A DNA stretch of 64,000 nucleotides from Duodenibacillus massiliensis. GTDB taxonomy: Bacteria > Pseudomonadota > Gammaproteobacteria > Burkholderiales > Burkholderiaceae_F. The notes beneath the pieces were generated by a model. That model made no database searches, was not told where the DNA came from, and saw nothing but the letters and a program-made list of their open reading frames with translations. The translations under genes were made by a program, and so were the position numbers. Below, piece after piece: positions 8,720-18,185 of this stretch. Location: the NCBI RefSeq assembly GCF_900128485.1, contig NZ_LT635861.1:36723-100722 (forward strand), written 5' to 3'. How positions within the stretch are numbered: position 1 is the first letter of the stretch; every line of letters begins with the position of its first letter.

Positions 8720-9760
8720 TTACGCTCGTCGCAGTGTTCCGACATCCGCAATCAGTTCTTCAAGCACTTCCGGCTTTGTCGACCACGCCGTACAGAAGCG
8801 CACGATAAGACGTCCATCACCGGTTTTGCCGCAAAGCTCGTAGCGATACTTCTTCGAAAGCACGTCAGCCTGTGCTTTCGTGATTCGCACAAACTGCTGA
8901 TTCGTGGGGGAGCTGCCTTCCATCTCGCACCCGGCCTCAATAAACGCTTTGCGAAGCCGCATGGCGCCCTCAACCGCTTGCTTTCCAATCTCAAAATAAA
9001 GGCCGTCCTTCATCAAGGCGGCAAACTGCACTCCGCCCAAACGGCCCTTCGCAAGCAGCGCTCCGCGCTGGCGCATCAGTGCCGGGAAGTCGCGCTTGAG
9101 AGTCGGGTTCTTAATTACGAGGGCTTCACACGCAAGCGTCCCGCACTTGGTACCGCCGAGATAAAACGCGTCAGCCAGTCGCGCAATGTCTTTTAACGTC
9201 ACATCAGGACTGGCTGCCAGGCCGTACGCGAGACGTGCGCCGTCAATGTAAAAGAAGAGCCCGTACTCGCGGCAGACCGCTGCGAGTTCTTCGAGTTCTG
9301 CGAGGCTGTAAATCGTTCCGGTTTCGGTGGGGAAAGAGATATACAACAGTCCCGGCTGAACCAAGAGCACTTTCTCTTCGTTTTCGAAGTAATCCGCGCA
9401 CAGGCGCCGCAGTGCTTCAGCTGTCACCTTGCCGTCAACTTCAGGGACGGTCATCACCTTGTGGCCAGTCGATTCGATGGCGCCAGTTTCGTGCGCTTCG
9501 ATGTGGCCGCTTGAAGCAGATACCACTCCCTGGTGGGGGCGCAGCGCCGCGGCAATGAGCGTGAGGTTCGTCTGCGTGCCGCCTGAAAGAAAATGCACGT
9601 CCGCATCGATACCGCCGCATGCCGCACGGATCATGTCTGAAGCTTCTTTGCAGAACTTGTCTTCTGCGTACCCTGGGACTTCTTCGAGATTTGTCTCGCA
9701 CAGCGCTTTTAAAACGGCGGGGTGGCAACCGGCAATGTAGTCGCACTGAAACTGATGCAT
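8720..9760 (-). CDS. Low-specificity L-threonine aldolase-like PLP enzyme
   Basis: Beta-eliminating lyase family, fold type I PLP enzyme, 346 residues, cytoplasmic. Expected to cleave L-threonine or allo-threonine to glycine and acetaldehyde. Visible: the N-terminal PGYAEDKFCKEA stretch, FLSGGTQTN contacting the cofactor, YIDGARLAYG with the aspartate that pairs with the pyridine nitrogen, and YLGGTKCG with the Schiff-base lysine. It converges on the intron; its last codons overlap the inverted repeat GTCGGAAC...GTTCCGAC (8711-8743). No ribosome binding site was clearly identified before the ATG. Substrate preference cannot be read from sequence. Confidence 0.85.
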   Translation of the reverse strand: MHQFQCDYIAGCHPAVLKALCETNLEEVPGYAEDKFCKEASDMIRAACGGIDADVHFLSGGTQTNLTLIAAALRPHQGVVSASSGHIEAHETGAIESTGHKVMTVPEVDGKVTAEALRRLCADYFENEEKVLLVQPGLLYISFPTETGTIYSLAELEELAAVCREYGLFFYIDGARLAYGLAASPDVTLKDIARLADAFYLGGTKCGTLACEALVIKNPTLKRDFPALMRQRGALLAKGRLGGVQFAALMKDGLYFEIGKQAVEGAMRLRKAFIEAGCEMEGSSPTNQQFVRITKAQADVLSKKYRYELCGKTGDGRLIVRFCTAWSTKPEVLEELIADVGTLRRA

Positions 9761-9971
9761 GCAGAAGTCCTCTCAAAGAAAATGTGCAATTTTCTAATTA
9801 TGACGCAGGAAGGACTGTGCCTTCAAATATTTAGCGACGGTAAATGACGCTCTCAGTATTGGAACGCACGGGTGCTGGTTCCCTTTGACGGAAAACAAGA
9901 GAATTCCTTGATGCCTGGGTTAATACAGGATAAATTCGAATTGTCACAGGCCTTTCAGAGGAGAATCCGCC

Positions 9972-12131
9972 ATGGCAATACGACCGATTGTTTTAGCAGC
10001 AACTCTCGCTGTTGCAGCGTTAGGGACAACAACAGTCACGGCTCAGGTCTACAAGGAAACAGTTTCCGGACATAACGGACCCATGACCGTAGAGGTGACG
10101 ATCGAAAAGGGCGCAGTGAAGACCGTCAAGGTGCTGAAGCATTCCGAGACGGTCGGTATCGGATCGGTTGCTGTGGAAAAGATCCCGGCCGCAATTGTCA
10201 AAAGCAATAAGGCAGATGTGGCGGCTGTCACCGGGGCATCGGTGACATCAAAGGCGATTGAACAAGCTGTGGAAGTCGCGCTTGCCAAGGCGACAGGTAA
10301 GTCTCTGAAAGCGAAATTTAAGCCCGGTACTTACAAGAGTCAGGCTTACGGCAACAATGGTTACCTTAATGTTGAGGTCACGGTAACAAAAGACAAGATT
10401 AAGTCCATCAAGGTTCCGGCCAATCAGGAAACACCGTTCATGGGCGGTATGGCCATCAAGTCCATCTCAGACGATATCGTCAGGTATCAGACACTGAATG
10501 TTGATGCCGTCTCCGGAGCAACCGTCACAAGCGCAGCCTTTAAGCAGGCAGTAGGCGCGGCTCTCACACAAAGCGGCGTGAATCTGGCGGCTCTGCAAAA
10601 ACCGGTGCCTCAGAAGATCAAGAAGTTCAAAGGAACCCGTTCCGAAAGTTATGACCTTGTGATTGTGGGTGCGGGCGGCGCGGGTTTGTCGGCCGCCGTG
10701 ACGGCCGGACAGGCAGGAAAGTACCGCGTCATCGTGCTTGAAAAGATGCCGGTTATCGGGGGAAACACGCTGCGCTGCGCCAGTGCTTTCAATACAGCCG
10801 ATCCCGAACGGCAAAAGCTCCTGCCGATGACCGACACGCTGAAAGATGCTGTTGTTAAGGCCATCAGCGAAAAGCCCGTAAGTGAAGAGCATCGTAAGCT
10901 CATGGCTGATGTGAAGGCAAAGTACGAGGCTTATCTGGCTTCGGGCTCAAAGACACTCTTTGACTGCCCGGAATGGCATGCTCTGCAGACCTATAACGGC
11001 GGCGACAAAGTGGGCCATATTCCGCTTATCCGGACCTATGCCGCCAACACGCTTGATACGCTGCACTGGATGCAAAAGCTCGGTACTCCCGTGCTTGACC
11101 GCGTGAGTCAGGGTGCAGGTGCTCTCTGGCAGAGAACGCATCAGGTGGATGCTCCTGCGGGTACCGGTCTTGTAGAGCCGCTTTATAAGGCAGCGGTCAA
11201 GGAAGGCACCAAGATCGTGACGGGCATGAAAGCAGAGTCCCTGATCGTGAAAAACGGCCGTGTGGTCGGTGTCCGGGCAAGTGACAAAGTCGGCAACAAC
11301 TATGCCTTTAACGCAAAGTACGGTGTGATTCTTGCAACCGGCGGCTACAGTCAGAATAAAGTGCTTCGGCATCGCTCGGCTCCGCAGCTTACCGTTGATA
11401 TGGTTTCAACAAATCAGCCGGGAGCTACCGGTGACGGCATTGTGATGGCCACCAAGATCGGTGCCTATACCACGGGTATGAACTACGTGCAGGTTTATCC
11501 GCTTGCAACACCGGGTACCGGTGCTCTGCAGGGACGTGCCCGCAAGATGTCGGGGCTTGACGATGTGATTGACGTCAACAAGAACGGCGAACGGTTTGTG
11601 AAGGAAGATGCCCGTCGTGACGAATTCGTAGCCGCTATTAAAAAGCAGCCCGGCGCAGTCTGCTACGACATCAATGATGCGTCGATCGTGAAGGAATTCA
11701 ATTCCTTTAACGAAAATGTGGAAACCTTGGTCAAGCTCGGGCGTATCTACAAGTCCGATACGCTTGCGGGGCTTGCAAAGCAGCTTGGAATGCCGGCGGA
11801 AAACCTGGAAAAGACCGTAGCCGAGTACAACAAGATGGTTGAAGCAAAGAGCGACACGAAGTTCGGGCGCAAGCTTTTCGACCAGAAGATTGAGAAAGCC
11901 CCGTTCTATGCAACGCCCAGAGCTCCTTCGATTCACCACACGATGGGCGGCCTGGAGATCAATACCAAGGCGCAGGTTGTTGATGTGCTCGGCAATCCCA
12001 TCCCGGGGCTCTATGCTGCCGGTGAAGTCACAGGCGGTATCCATGGTTCCAACCGCTTGGGTGGCAACGCCACGGCTGACGTGCTGACATTCGGACGTAT
12101 TGCGGCGAAGTCTGCGCTCGGAATCAAGTAA
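9972..12131 (+). CDS. Exported FMN/FAD flavoprotein reductase, fumarate reductase fold
   Basis: 719 residues. A Sec-type signal peptide (about residues 1-24, cleaved near VTA/QV) is followed by two FMN-binding domains with the covalent-attachment motifs TGASVTS (about 87-93) and SGATVTS (about 181-187). An FAD domain follows with GAGGAGLSAAV (about 233) and the C-terminal GSNRLGGNAT. Active-site landmarks of the flavocytochrome c fumarate reductase family are present: an RTH motif, the RRDEF arginine, HHTMGG and the arginine of SNRLGG. There is no haem motif, so electrons must arrive through the FMN domains from a membrane quinol donor. It reduces fumarate, urocanate or another enoate in the periplasm; which one is unknown. 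A GGAG site precedes the ATG. Confidence 0.88.
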   Translation: MAIRPIVLAATLAVAALGTTTVTAQVYKETVSGHNGPMTVEVTIEKGAVKTVKVLKHSETVGIGSVAVEKIPAAIVKSNKADVAAVTGASVTSKAIEQAVEVALAKATGKSLKAKFKPGTYKSQAYGNNGYLNVEVTVTKDKIKSIKVPANQETPFMGGMAIKSISDDIVRYQTLNVDAVSGATVTSAAFKQAVGAALTQSGVNLAALQKPVPQKIKKFKGTRSESYDLVIVGAGGAGLSAAVTAGQAGKYRVIVLEKMPVIGGNTLRCASAFNTADPERQKLLPMTDTLKDAVVKAISEKPVSEEHRKLMADVKAKYEAYLASGSKTLFDCPEWHALQTYNGGDKVGHIPLIRTYAANTLDTLHWMQKLGTPVLDRVSQGAGALWQRTHQVDAPAGTGLVEPLYKAAVKEGTKIVTGMKAESLIVKNGRVVGVRASDKVGNNYAFNAKYGVILATGGYSQNKVLRHRSAPQLTVDMVSTNQPGATGDGIVMATKIGAYTTGMNYVQVYPLATPGTGALQGRARKMSGLDDVIDVNKNGERFVKEDARRDEFVAAIKKQPGAVCYDINDASIVKEFNSFNENVETLVKLGRIYKSDTLAGLAKQLGMPAENLEKTVAEYNKMVEAKSDTKFGRKLFDQKIEKAPFYATPRAPSIHHTMGGLEINTKAQVVDVLGNPIPGLYAAGEVTGGIHGSNRLGGNATADVLTFGRIAAKSALGIK

Positions 12132-12203
12132 AAGAGCAGAGTAGCCGGCAGAGGAGGCTTCCGCAACGATCGCGGGTTCTCCGCTGCCGTGCCCGATGAT
12201 CAG

Positions 12204-12237
12204 AGGCACCGATTCTTACGGGAACCGGTGCCTTTTT
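12204..12237 (+). terminator. Intrinsic terminator after the flavoprotein reductase
   Basis: AGGCACCG and CGGTGCCT arms are followed by a run of T. Confidence 0.85.
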
Positions 12238-12326
12238 GCACTGGAAACGTTTTCAGTCTCTGATTTCTCAGAAGGCCGTGCCGTTAAGATTCCCGCACTA
12301 CAAGTTTTTGAAGCAGGAGCCCGCAA

Positions 12327-12719
12327 ATGTCAGAAACCACAATAGGCGAAAAGCCCGTCATCAGTGCCGAAACGATAAAACGCATCTTGGCTTTCCGCGA
12401 TGACCGTAACTGGAAGCAGTTTCACAATCCCAAGGACCTCGCGATTTCGATCAGCCTTGAAGCCGCGGAGCTTCTCGAATGCTTTCAGTGGTCCGGTGCG
12501 GACACTGAGGTGCGTGCCAAGAAAGCCGCGATGACAGAGGAGTTAAGCGACGTCGTTATCTACGCACTGCTTCTCGCAGACCGCCTCGGTATTGACCTTG
12601 ATGCGGCAGTCAACGCCAAAGTGGCAAAGAATGCCGCCAAGTATCCGGTAAAAGATTGCTGGGGCAGCTCCGCGAAATACGATGCACTCAAAAAGAAAGC
12701 TCGGTCTGAAAGCCGGTAG
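12327..12719 (+). CDS. MazG-type nucleotide pyrophosphohydrolase
   Basis: 130-residue all-alpha NTP pyrophosphohydrolase of the small MazG/RS21-C6 type, which hydrolyses (d)NTPs, often modified or dCTP-like, to monophosphate and pyrophosphate. The metal-binding E-x3-E and E-x2-D pattern is visible as SLEAAELLE and EELSDVVIYALLLADRLG. A C-terminal KYPVKDCWG block is shared by close relatives. It stands alone behind a terminator and is likely a house-cleaning enzyme. Start chosen at the ATG after GCAGGAGCCCGCAA. Confidence 0.85.
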   Translation: MSETTIGEKPVISAETIKRILAFRDDRNWKQFHNPKDLAISISLEAAELLECFQWSGADTEVRAKKAAMTEELSDVVIYALLLADRLGIDLDAAVNAKVAKNAAKYPVKDCWGSSAKYDALKKKARSESR

Positions 12720-12929
12720 CGCACCGGTTAAAACAGCATCATCAGAGGTCCCAGACGGGAAGCGCCGTTACATTGTCCGAAAGCTTTTGTGTTTTGCCGC
12801 AGAGGCACACAACAGCCCCCGGGCCGCGCCGGGCCGCGCCTCACCAGGAGGCCGCCAAGAACGCTGAAAGGCGCCGTCAGGCGCGCGTCCTGCGTTTCTG
12901 TTGCACTGACGGCTACCTGGGCCGGTGTT

Positions 12930-13615
12930 CGAGTGTTTTGCCGACGGCGCCGAAAAAAGAGGGAAGCAGGTAAAGGATGCCGAGAGCGCCTGCGAGGTTA
13001 AGCCGGTCACCGAGCTCATCAGAGTCAAGTCCGGTTTCAGCAAGCATTGTTTGGCTGTCAAATACCTCCGTCGTGTGACGCGCCATTACCCGCAGAAAGA
13101 CAGTAAACGCTGCCGGATTTTTGAGGCCGGCATCTCTCAGTTCCGGTTCAAGGGACGAGCGGATTAAGTCCCGGCATCGATCCGAACCAGATTCGTTCCC
13201 AAACGTCCCCCTGCGGTCATCGCGGGGAGTGTTCCGCGCGTGAGAGTTCCCGTGGGTTTCCAGGGCTTTTGCCCGAGCCCTTGCCCCACGATTTTATAGA
13301 GACTCAGCGGGAAATAGATCATAAAACGCAAGACGTCCGGCCAGAGACTCATCAACCGGCTTACGGTAGCCGGGGCGTCGTGAGAAAAGCTTCCGGATCG
13401 TCTTGGGCAAGCTGCCGCTCGCGGTTGGTGAGAAGCGACACACACGGGCGGGCGTCAGAAAGTGCGGCAAGCAGTGTGTGTTTCCCCGCTCCGTGCATCC
13501 CATTGATGAGGACGCCCTTGAATTGTCCCGAAGCGCGTTTGACGGCGGGCACCAGGGTACGGAGAAGATAAGCCGGATTGTGAGAAGTCTCTGCGGACAT
13601 GGCAAATGAACCCAA
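12930..13615 (-). pseudogene. Decayed AAA ATPase with DUF4143 domain
   Basis: Two recognisable pieces on the minus strand. Near 13361-13615 the N-terminal AAA part reads KGVLINGMHGAGKHTLLAAL (a Walker A with H for T/S) and continues to RQLAQDDPEAF. Near 12935-13165 a DUF4143-type segment reads NPAAFTVFLRVMARHTTEVF and then LNLAGALGILYLLPSF, in a different frame. The linking part is lost or frameshifted; the stretch between reads LRFMIYFPLSLYKIVGQG and is not recognised. The rest of the 930-base gap between mazG and the cardiolipin synthase gene holds nothing else convincing. A third, intact family member is at 48464. Confidence 0.65.
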
Positions 13616-13648
13616 TCGATTTCAGAAAGGCGGAAACACGGCGCCCGG

Positions 13649-15121
13649 TCAGAGGAGCGGCGACAGAAGATAACAGATCCCCTCAAGCAACCTGTCTTTC
13701 AGAGGCCTCTTGTGCCAGGTCACCGGATCGACTTCCGAGCACCGCGCTTCATAGCTTCTCAGCAACCGCACCAGATCCGCCACGAACTTGGGGTCAAACA
13801 CCAGAAGCATCATCTCGAAATTGAGATGCAGGCTCCGGTTATCGAGGTTCACAGTTCCAAAGAGCGCAAAGTCGTCATCGACCGTAATGGCTTTGGTGTG
13901 CAGCAACCCCGCATCAAACCGCAGGATCTTAACGCCCGCCGCCATCAGGCCCTCAAAGTAGCGATGCGAAGCCCACTGCACAAACTGCGAGTCGTTTTTC
14001 GCGGGCAACAAGAGCCGCACATCCACACCCCGCCACGCTGCGTTTTGCAGCGCCACGGCCATCGCTTCATTGGGCACAAAGTAGGGCGTTGAAATGAGGA
14101 CACTGCGGCGTGCGCAGTTAATCGCTTCGATGATCACGCGCATGTTGGCGTCATCGGGCGCCGTGGGCCCGGAAGGCACGACCACAATACGGGCGTCGCC
14201 TTCCGGCGGCACCGCAGGCACCGGCAGAAACGAAAACTGCTGTCCGGCGTCATCGGGCTGCAGCGCCCAGTCAAAACTGAAGACGAGGTTGAGGTCCGCG
14301 ACCGCAGCGCCGGTGATTCTGGCCATCGCGTCAATCCATTCGCCGACGTGCTCGTTTTGGTTGAAAAACGCCGGGTCGACCATGTTGAGACTTCCCGTGT
14401 AGCCCACGCGGTTGTCGATCACAATGGTCTTGCGGTGCAACCGCAGATCGAGCCGGCCCTGCGTCGGCGCAAAAAAGCGCACAGGCAAAGCTGACAACAC
14501 ATGTACGCCCGCCGCCTGCAGGCGCTTGGGCCAGGCGGACTTAAAAAAGCTGTGCGAGCCGATGTCGTCGAGCAACACCTTACACGCCACACCGCGCCCG
14601 GCGGCCGCAATCAGCGATTCAGCCACGGCATCCGCAAGACCCCCGGCGCTCCAGATGTAAAACTCCATCGAAACGCTTGTTTTCGCCGCATCGATGTCAG
14701 AAATGATGCGCTTTAGGGCGGCGTCTGTGTCACCAATGAGTTCAATCGTGGATCCCCGGCTCATCGGAATGTCGCCCAACTTTTGCGCGAGCCTTACAAG
14801 GCCCTTGTGGCGCTGCCCCGCGGGGAGTTCTCCCACGTAGGCTGCGGGCTTTTGCGAAAGCACCGCTTCCCAGCGGTAAAGCGCCTGGCGCATCCGGAAT
14901 TCCCGCCAGCGTCCGATGGGCTTTTCCCCGATGAGAAGATAGAGAATGAAGCCCACGTAGGGAAGCGCAAGCGTAAGCACAATCCACGCCAGGGAAGAGG
15001 CCGGCGGATGGCGCGTCAGAATCACCCGAAGTACCACGCCCAAGGTGAGTCCTGCCTGAATGACAACCGCAACCGCGCCCCAGAGGGTGACGGTGTTTAG
15101 GCTTGCAAGAAGCTCCGTCAT
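13649..15121 (-). CDS. cls: Cardiolipin synthase (phospholipase D family)
   Basis: Condenses two phosphatidylglycerols to cardiolipin at the inner membrane. Two N-terminal membrane segments (TLWGAVAVVIQAGLTLGVVL and IVLTLALPYVGFILYLLIG) are followed by two HKD catalytic motifs, HRKTIVIDNRVGYTGSLN and HTKAITVDDDFALFGTVN. About 490 residues from the ATG at 15121, normal for ClsA. That start is chosen because it overlaps the stop of uup in an ATGA, which implies translational coupling; the frame is open slightly further upstream. Confidence 0.92.
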   Translation of the reverse strand: MTELLASLNTVTLWGAVAVVIQAGLTLGVVLRVILTRHPPASSLAWIVLTLALPYVGFILYLLIGEKPIGRWREFRMRQALYRWEAVLSQKPAAYVGELPAGQRHKGLVRLAQKLGDIPMSRGSTIELIGDTDAALKRIISDIDAAKTSVSMEFYIWSAGGLADAVAESLIAAAGRGVACKVLLDDIGSHSFFKSAWPKRLQAAGVHVLSALPVRFFAPTQGRLDLRLHRKTIVIDNRVGYTGSLNMVDPAFFNQNEHVGEWIDAMARITGAAVADLNLVFSFDWALQPDDAGQQFSFLPVPAVPPEGDARIVVVPSGPTAPDDANMRVIIEAINCARRSVLISTPYFVPNEAMAVALQNAAWRGVDVRLLLPAKNDSQFVQWASHRYFEGLMAAGVKILRFDAGLLHTKAITVDDDFALFGTVNLDNRSLHLNFEMMLLVFDPKFVADLVRLLRSYEARCSEVDPVTWHKRPLKDRLLEGICYLLSPLL

Positions 15122-16971
15122 ACCGTTTTCTTCTGCGCCGCGGCTTCCGACTTGGCGGTGAGCTCTTCCCAACGGGCATACGCGGCTTCAATGAGCGCGG
15201 GCAGCGCGTCACTTCTCTCTTTATCCGCCTTTTGCTTTGCAACGTCCGTCTTAAAGTAGTCTGCTGCGCACATCGCGGTCATCAGGTCACTTTGTTCGGT
15301 TTCTAGCGCCTCAATTTTGGCGGGGAGCTCCTCGAGTTCCTTGGTTTCCTTAAAGCTCATCCGGATGCGCTGCGGGGGTGCGTTCTTCACGGGGCGCTCT
15401 GCCGGGGCTTTCACCTTTTCAGAGGGTTTCGCGGGCATTTCCACCGCGGGCCTCTGTTGCACCCAGTCCTCGTAACCCCCGATAAATTCCATCCAGCGGC
15501 CGTCGGGCGCGGGCCAATTGACGGGCGCCAAAACCTGCGTGACGACGTCGTCCAGAAAACGCCGGTCGTGGCTCACGAGAATAATCGTGCCTTTGTAATT
15601 TTCGAGTGTTTCTTCGAGCAGTTCGAGCGAATCGATGTCAAGGTCGTTGGTGGGTTCGTCAAGCACCAGAAGGTTTGCAGGAAGCGCAAAAAGGCGAGCC
15701 AACAGCAATCGGTTGCGCTCGCCCCCGGAGAGGTTACCCACAGGGACGTTTGCGCGCTGCGGCGAAAAGAGAAAGTCCGCGAGGTAACTCATGATGTGCT
15801 TGCGTTCGCCCGCGACTTCCACCCAGTCGCTTCCCGGGCTGATCGTTTCCGCAACGGTCTTTGTGTCGTCCAGCTGTTCGCGCAGCTGATCGAAGTACGC
15901 AATCTGCAGGTTGCTGCCGAGCTTCACGGTTCCGCTGTCAGGCGCAAGTTTCCCCAAAAGGAGTTTGATAAGCGTTGATTTTCCCGCGCCGTTGTGGCCC
16001 AAGAGCCCGAGCTTGTCACCTCTCATCAGCTTGAAGTTAAGCCCCTTCACAATGGTGCGGTTACCGAACGCTTTCGTGAGGTCTGTGACTTCCGCAACGA
16101 CTTTGCCGCTTTTTTCACCGGCGTCAATCGTGAGATTGATGCTCCCGATCCGTTCACGGCGTGCGGCACGCTGGCGCCGCAGTTCTTCGAGGCGCTTCAC
16201 ACGGCCTTCGTTACGCGTCCTGCGGGCTTCAATCCCTTTGCGGATCCACACCTCTTCCTGGGCGTGGAATTTGTCAAAGCGGGCACGTTCCAGAGCTTCC
16301 GCGGCAAGCTCTTCTTCCTTGCGGGCCTCGTAGGCGGCAAAGTTTCCCGGGTAGGATCTGAGAACCCCGCGGTCCAACTCAATGATGCGCGTGACGGTGT
16401 CGTCCAAAAACGCGCGGTCGTGGGTGATCACCATCAGAGACCGCGAATTTTTAAATTCACCCGTCAGAATTGATTCAAGCGTGAGAATCGTTTCGACGTC
16501 CAGGTGGTTTGTGGGTTCGTCAAGTAAGAGCAGATCAGGCTTAAGGCTTAACGCGAGTGCTAAAGCCGCGCGCTTTTTTTCGCCCCCGGAGGCCTTTTGG
16601 GGATCGGCGTCGCCGGGAAGCGAGAGCTTTTCAAGATACTCATCAAGCCGCGCGTACGCGGTCCACTTTTCCCGGTCGTCGGCAATCGCGTCCAGACCCC
16701 CGCGGGCAATGAGGCTTTCGCGGAAGGTGGGGGCAGCAGGCAACGCTGGTTCCTGTTCAACGTACACCGCGCGCAGGCCGTCCTGCATACGAAGCTCCCC
16801 TGCGTCCAGCTTTTCTTTTTTGGCAATGACCTGCAGAAGCGAGCTTTTCCCGGTGCCGTTGCGGCCGATGAGGCCCACGCGCTCTCCGGCTTCAAGGCTC
16901 ATGGCGGCGTGATCCAAAAGCGCCGCATCACCCCAGGCGAGCTGGGCATCCATCAGTGAAAAAATCGACAT
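15118..16971 (-). CDS. uup: ABC-F ATPase Uup
   Basis: 617-residue cytosolic ABC-F protein with two ATPase domains: Walker A GRNGTGKSS with signature ASGGEKKR in the first, GHNGAGKST with LSGGERNR in the second, each followed by LDEPTN. A charged C-terminal region (about residues 535-610) predicts the coiled coil that distinguishes Uup from EttA, and the extension between the halves is arginine-rich (RVKRLEELRRQRAARRERIG). Family members act on ribosomes or nucleic-acid structures; loss of Uup in E. coli raises precise transposon excision. Forms an ATGA-coupled pair with cardiolipin synthase. Confidence 0.9.
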   Translation of the reverse strand: MSIFSLMDAQLAWGDAALLDHAAMSLEAGERVGLIGRNGTGKSSLLQVIAKKEKLDAGELRMQDGLRAVYVEQEPALPAAPTFRESLIARGGLDAIADDREKWTAYARLDEYLEKLSLPGDADPQKASGGEKKRAALALALSLKPDLLLLDEPTNHLDVETILTLESILTGEFKNSRSLMVITHDRAFLDDTVTRIIELDRGVLRSYPGNFAAYEARKEEELAAEALERARFDKFHAQEEVWIRKGIEARRTRNEGRVKRLEELRRQRAARRERIGSINLTIDAGEKSGKVVAEVTDLTKAFGNRTIVKGLNFKLMRGDKLGLLGHNGAGKSTLIKLLLGKLAPDSGTVKLGSNLQIAYFDQLREQLDDTKTVAETISPGSDWVEVAGERKHIMSYLADFLFSPQRANVPVGNLSGGERNRLLLARLFALPANLLVLDEPTNDLDIDSLELLEETLENYKGTIILVSHDRRFLDDVVTQVLAPVNWPAPDGRWMEFIGGYEDWVQQRPAVEMPAKPSEKVKAPAERPVKNAPPQRIRMSFKETKELEELPAKIEALETEQSDLMTAMCAADYFKTDVAKQKADKERSDALPALIEAAYARWEELTAKSEAAAQKKTV

Positions 16972-17214
16972 GACGCGTCTTTATGAGAAACAGTTGTGCG
17001 CACTATAACAGCGAAAAATGAGCATTTTTCGGATTCTCCGGGCATATGTGTGGGTAGTTAGTCCCCCCGATTTTGGGCAACGAGAGCCTGTTAACAAATA
17101 CGGAGAGAGCCCCCGGTAGTCGCGTAGCGAAATACCGCGGATCAGGCCGTGCTGCACATTCTCCGTTTGGAGTGTTTCTACCGGGAAACCCACAAAATTG
17201 AGATGAATATGGGG

Positions 17215-17833
17215 ATGGCTAAATTCCCGTCAGAGGGCCAGCATTGGATCTTTCGATTTCTCTTGTTCTCAGCTCGATAAATCGGAGATCTTGTCCTTGG
17301 CTAAGTGTGATTGGATCGCCTCGCACGAGAACGTGCTTTTTTACGGCCAGCCCGGGCTTGGGAAAACCCATCTGGCCATAGCCCTTGGGAAAAAAGCCAT
17401 CGTCGACAAAGCTTACAGCGTGAAATTTATCAGCGCAAATGACCTGATGGCCGAGCTCGAGCAGGCGCGGCAACAAAAGGCCGTGGACGACTACCTGAGA
17501 CTGATCAACCGCGCCGATCTCATCATCGTGGATGAGTTTGGTTATCCGCTGATGGAAAATCACCCCAGCTACGCCGCCCTGTTTTATGCCTTCATTTCCT
17601 CTCGCTACGAAAAAAAGAGCACCATCATCACAACCAACCGCTCAGTCACTGACTGGCCCAGGTATTTGGGCAATGACAAAGAATGCTGCGGCGCAATTCT
17701 TGACCGCTTCTTGCACTACTCAATACGCGTATGTTCTAAGGGCCAAAGTTACCGGCAGAGGCAGATGAGGCAAGAGCGATTGTCCGCCAATCCTGACAAA
17801 GCCGCATTTGCCAAGAAAATGACAACTGAATAG
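17215..17833 (+). pseudogene. istB: IS21-type istB (transposase helper ATPase) remnant
   Basis: The segment from about 17234 onward reads IGSFDFSCSQLDKSEIL and GQPGLGKTHLAIALGKKA (Walker A), then LIIVDEFGYPLM (Walker B) and STIITTNRSVTDW, the hallmarks of IstB, and ends near the usual C-terminus. The N-terminal third is missing; AKFPSEG just upstream lies in another frame, suggesting a frameshift. No istA partner is present. The upstream 240 bases hold no gene. The 23-bp repeats that follow at 17882 could be the element's right end. Confidence 0.75.
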
Positions 17834-17881
17834 CGAATTTGCCGCCGCCTCGGCTGAGGCCGGTGCGGCGGCCTGCCCACG

Positions 17882-18088
17882 CTCAAGAGCGTTAATTTCT
17901 GACGCGCCACAGCGTTAGTTTTTACTGCACCTGCTGTGTCTCTTTTTATCAGACAGACGGCATCGTTTTTTAACGCACTTCTGTATCTGCTATTGACGCA
18001 CTTTTGCATCATTTTTAAGCGCACGTGCGTATCAGCTTTTAACGCCCATTTACCGTCAGAACTGACACAGTTAACGCACCAACTGTGT
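17882..18088. repeat. Tandem degenerate 23-bp repeats behind istB
   Basis: Units start at 17905, 17928, 17951, 17974, 17997, 18020 and 18043, each exactly 23 bases apart; weaker flanking units may begin at 17882 and 18066. The clearest units share CGCAC at the start, T-TATC/GCATC in the middle and TTTTTAA at the end. IS21-family ends carry multiple short transposase-binding repeats, so this may be the right end of the element that left the istB remnant. No protein-coding sequence was seen in the 540-base gap before the autotransporter. Confidence 0.6.
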
Positions 18089-18090
18089 CA
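18063..18090. repeat. Perfect inverted repeat, 10-bp arms
   Basis: TGACACAGTT, an eight-base spacer, then AACTGTGTCA. It lies at the edge of the 23-bp array, about 280 bases before the first autotransporter. It could be an operator or part of a mobile-element end. Confidence 0.5.
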
Positions 18091-18185
18091 ATTCCTCACG
18101 CTCCATAACAGGCGTCCCTCAGAACAGAGTGATGCCTTCGTTTTTTGAATCTTTCGGGGGGCGGATTCAGTTTGAAAACCGAGAA

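Noticed and set aside
8711..8743. GTCGGAAC...GTTCCGAC as terminator of the threonine aldolase gene
   Set aside because: It overlaps the last codons of the gene and has no T-run on either strand.
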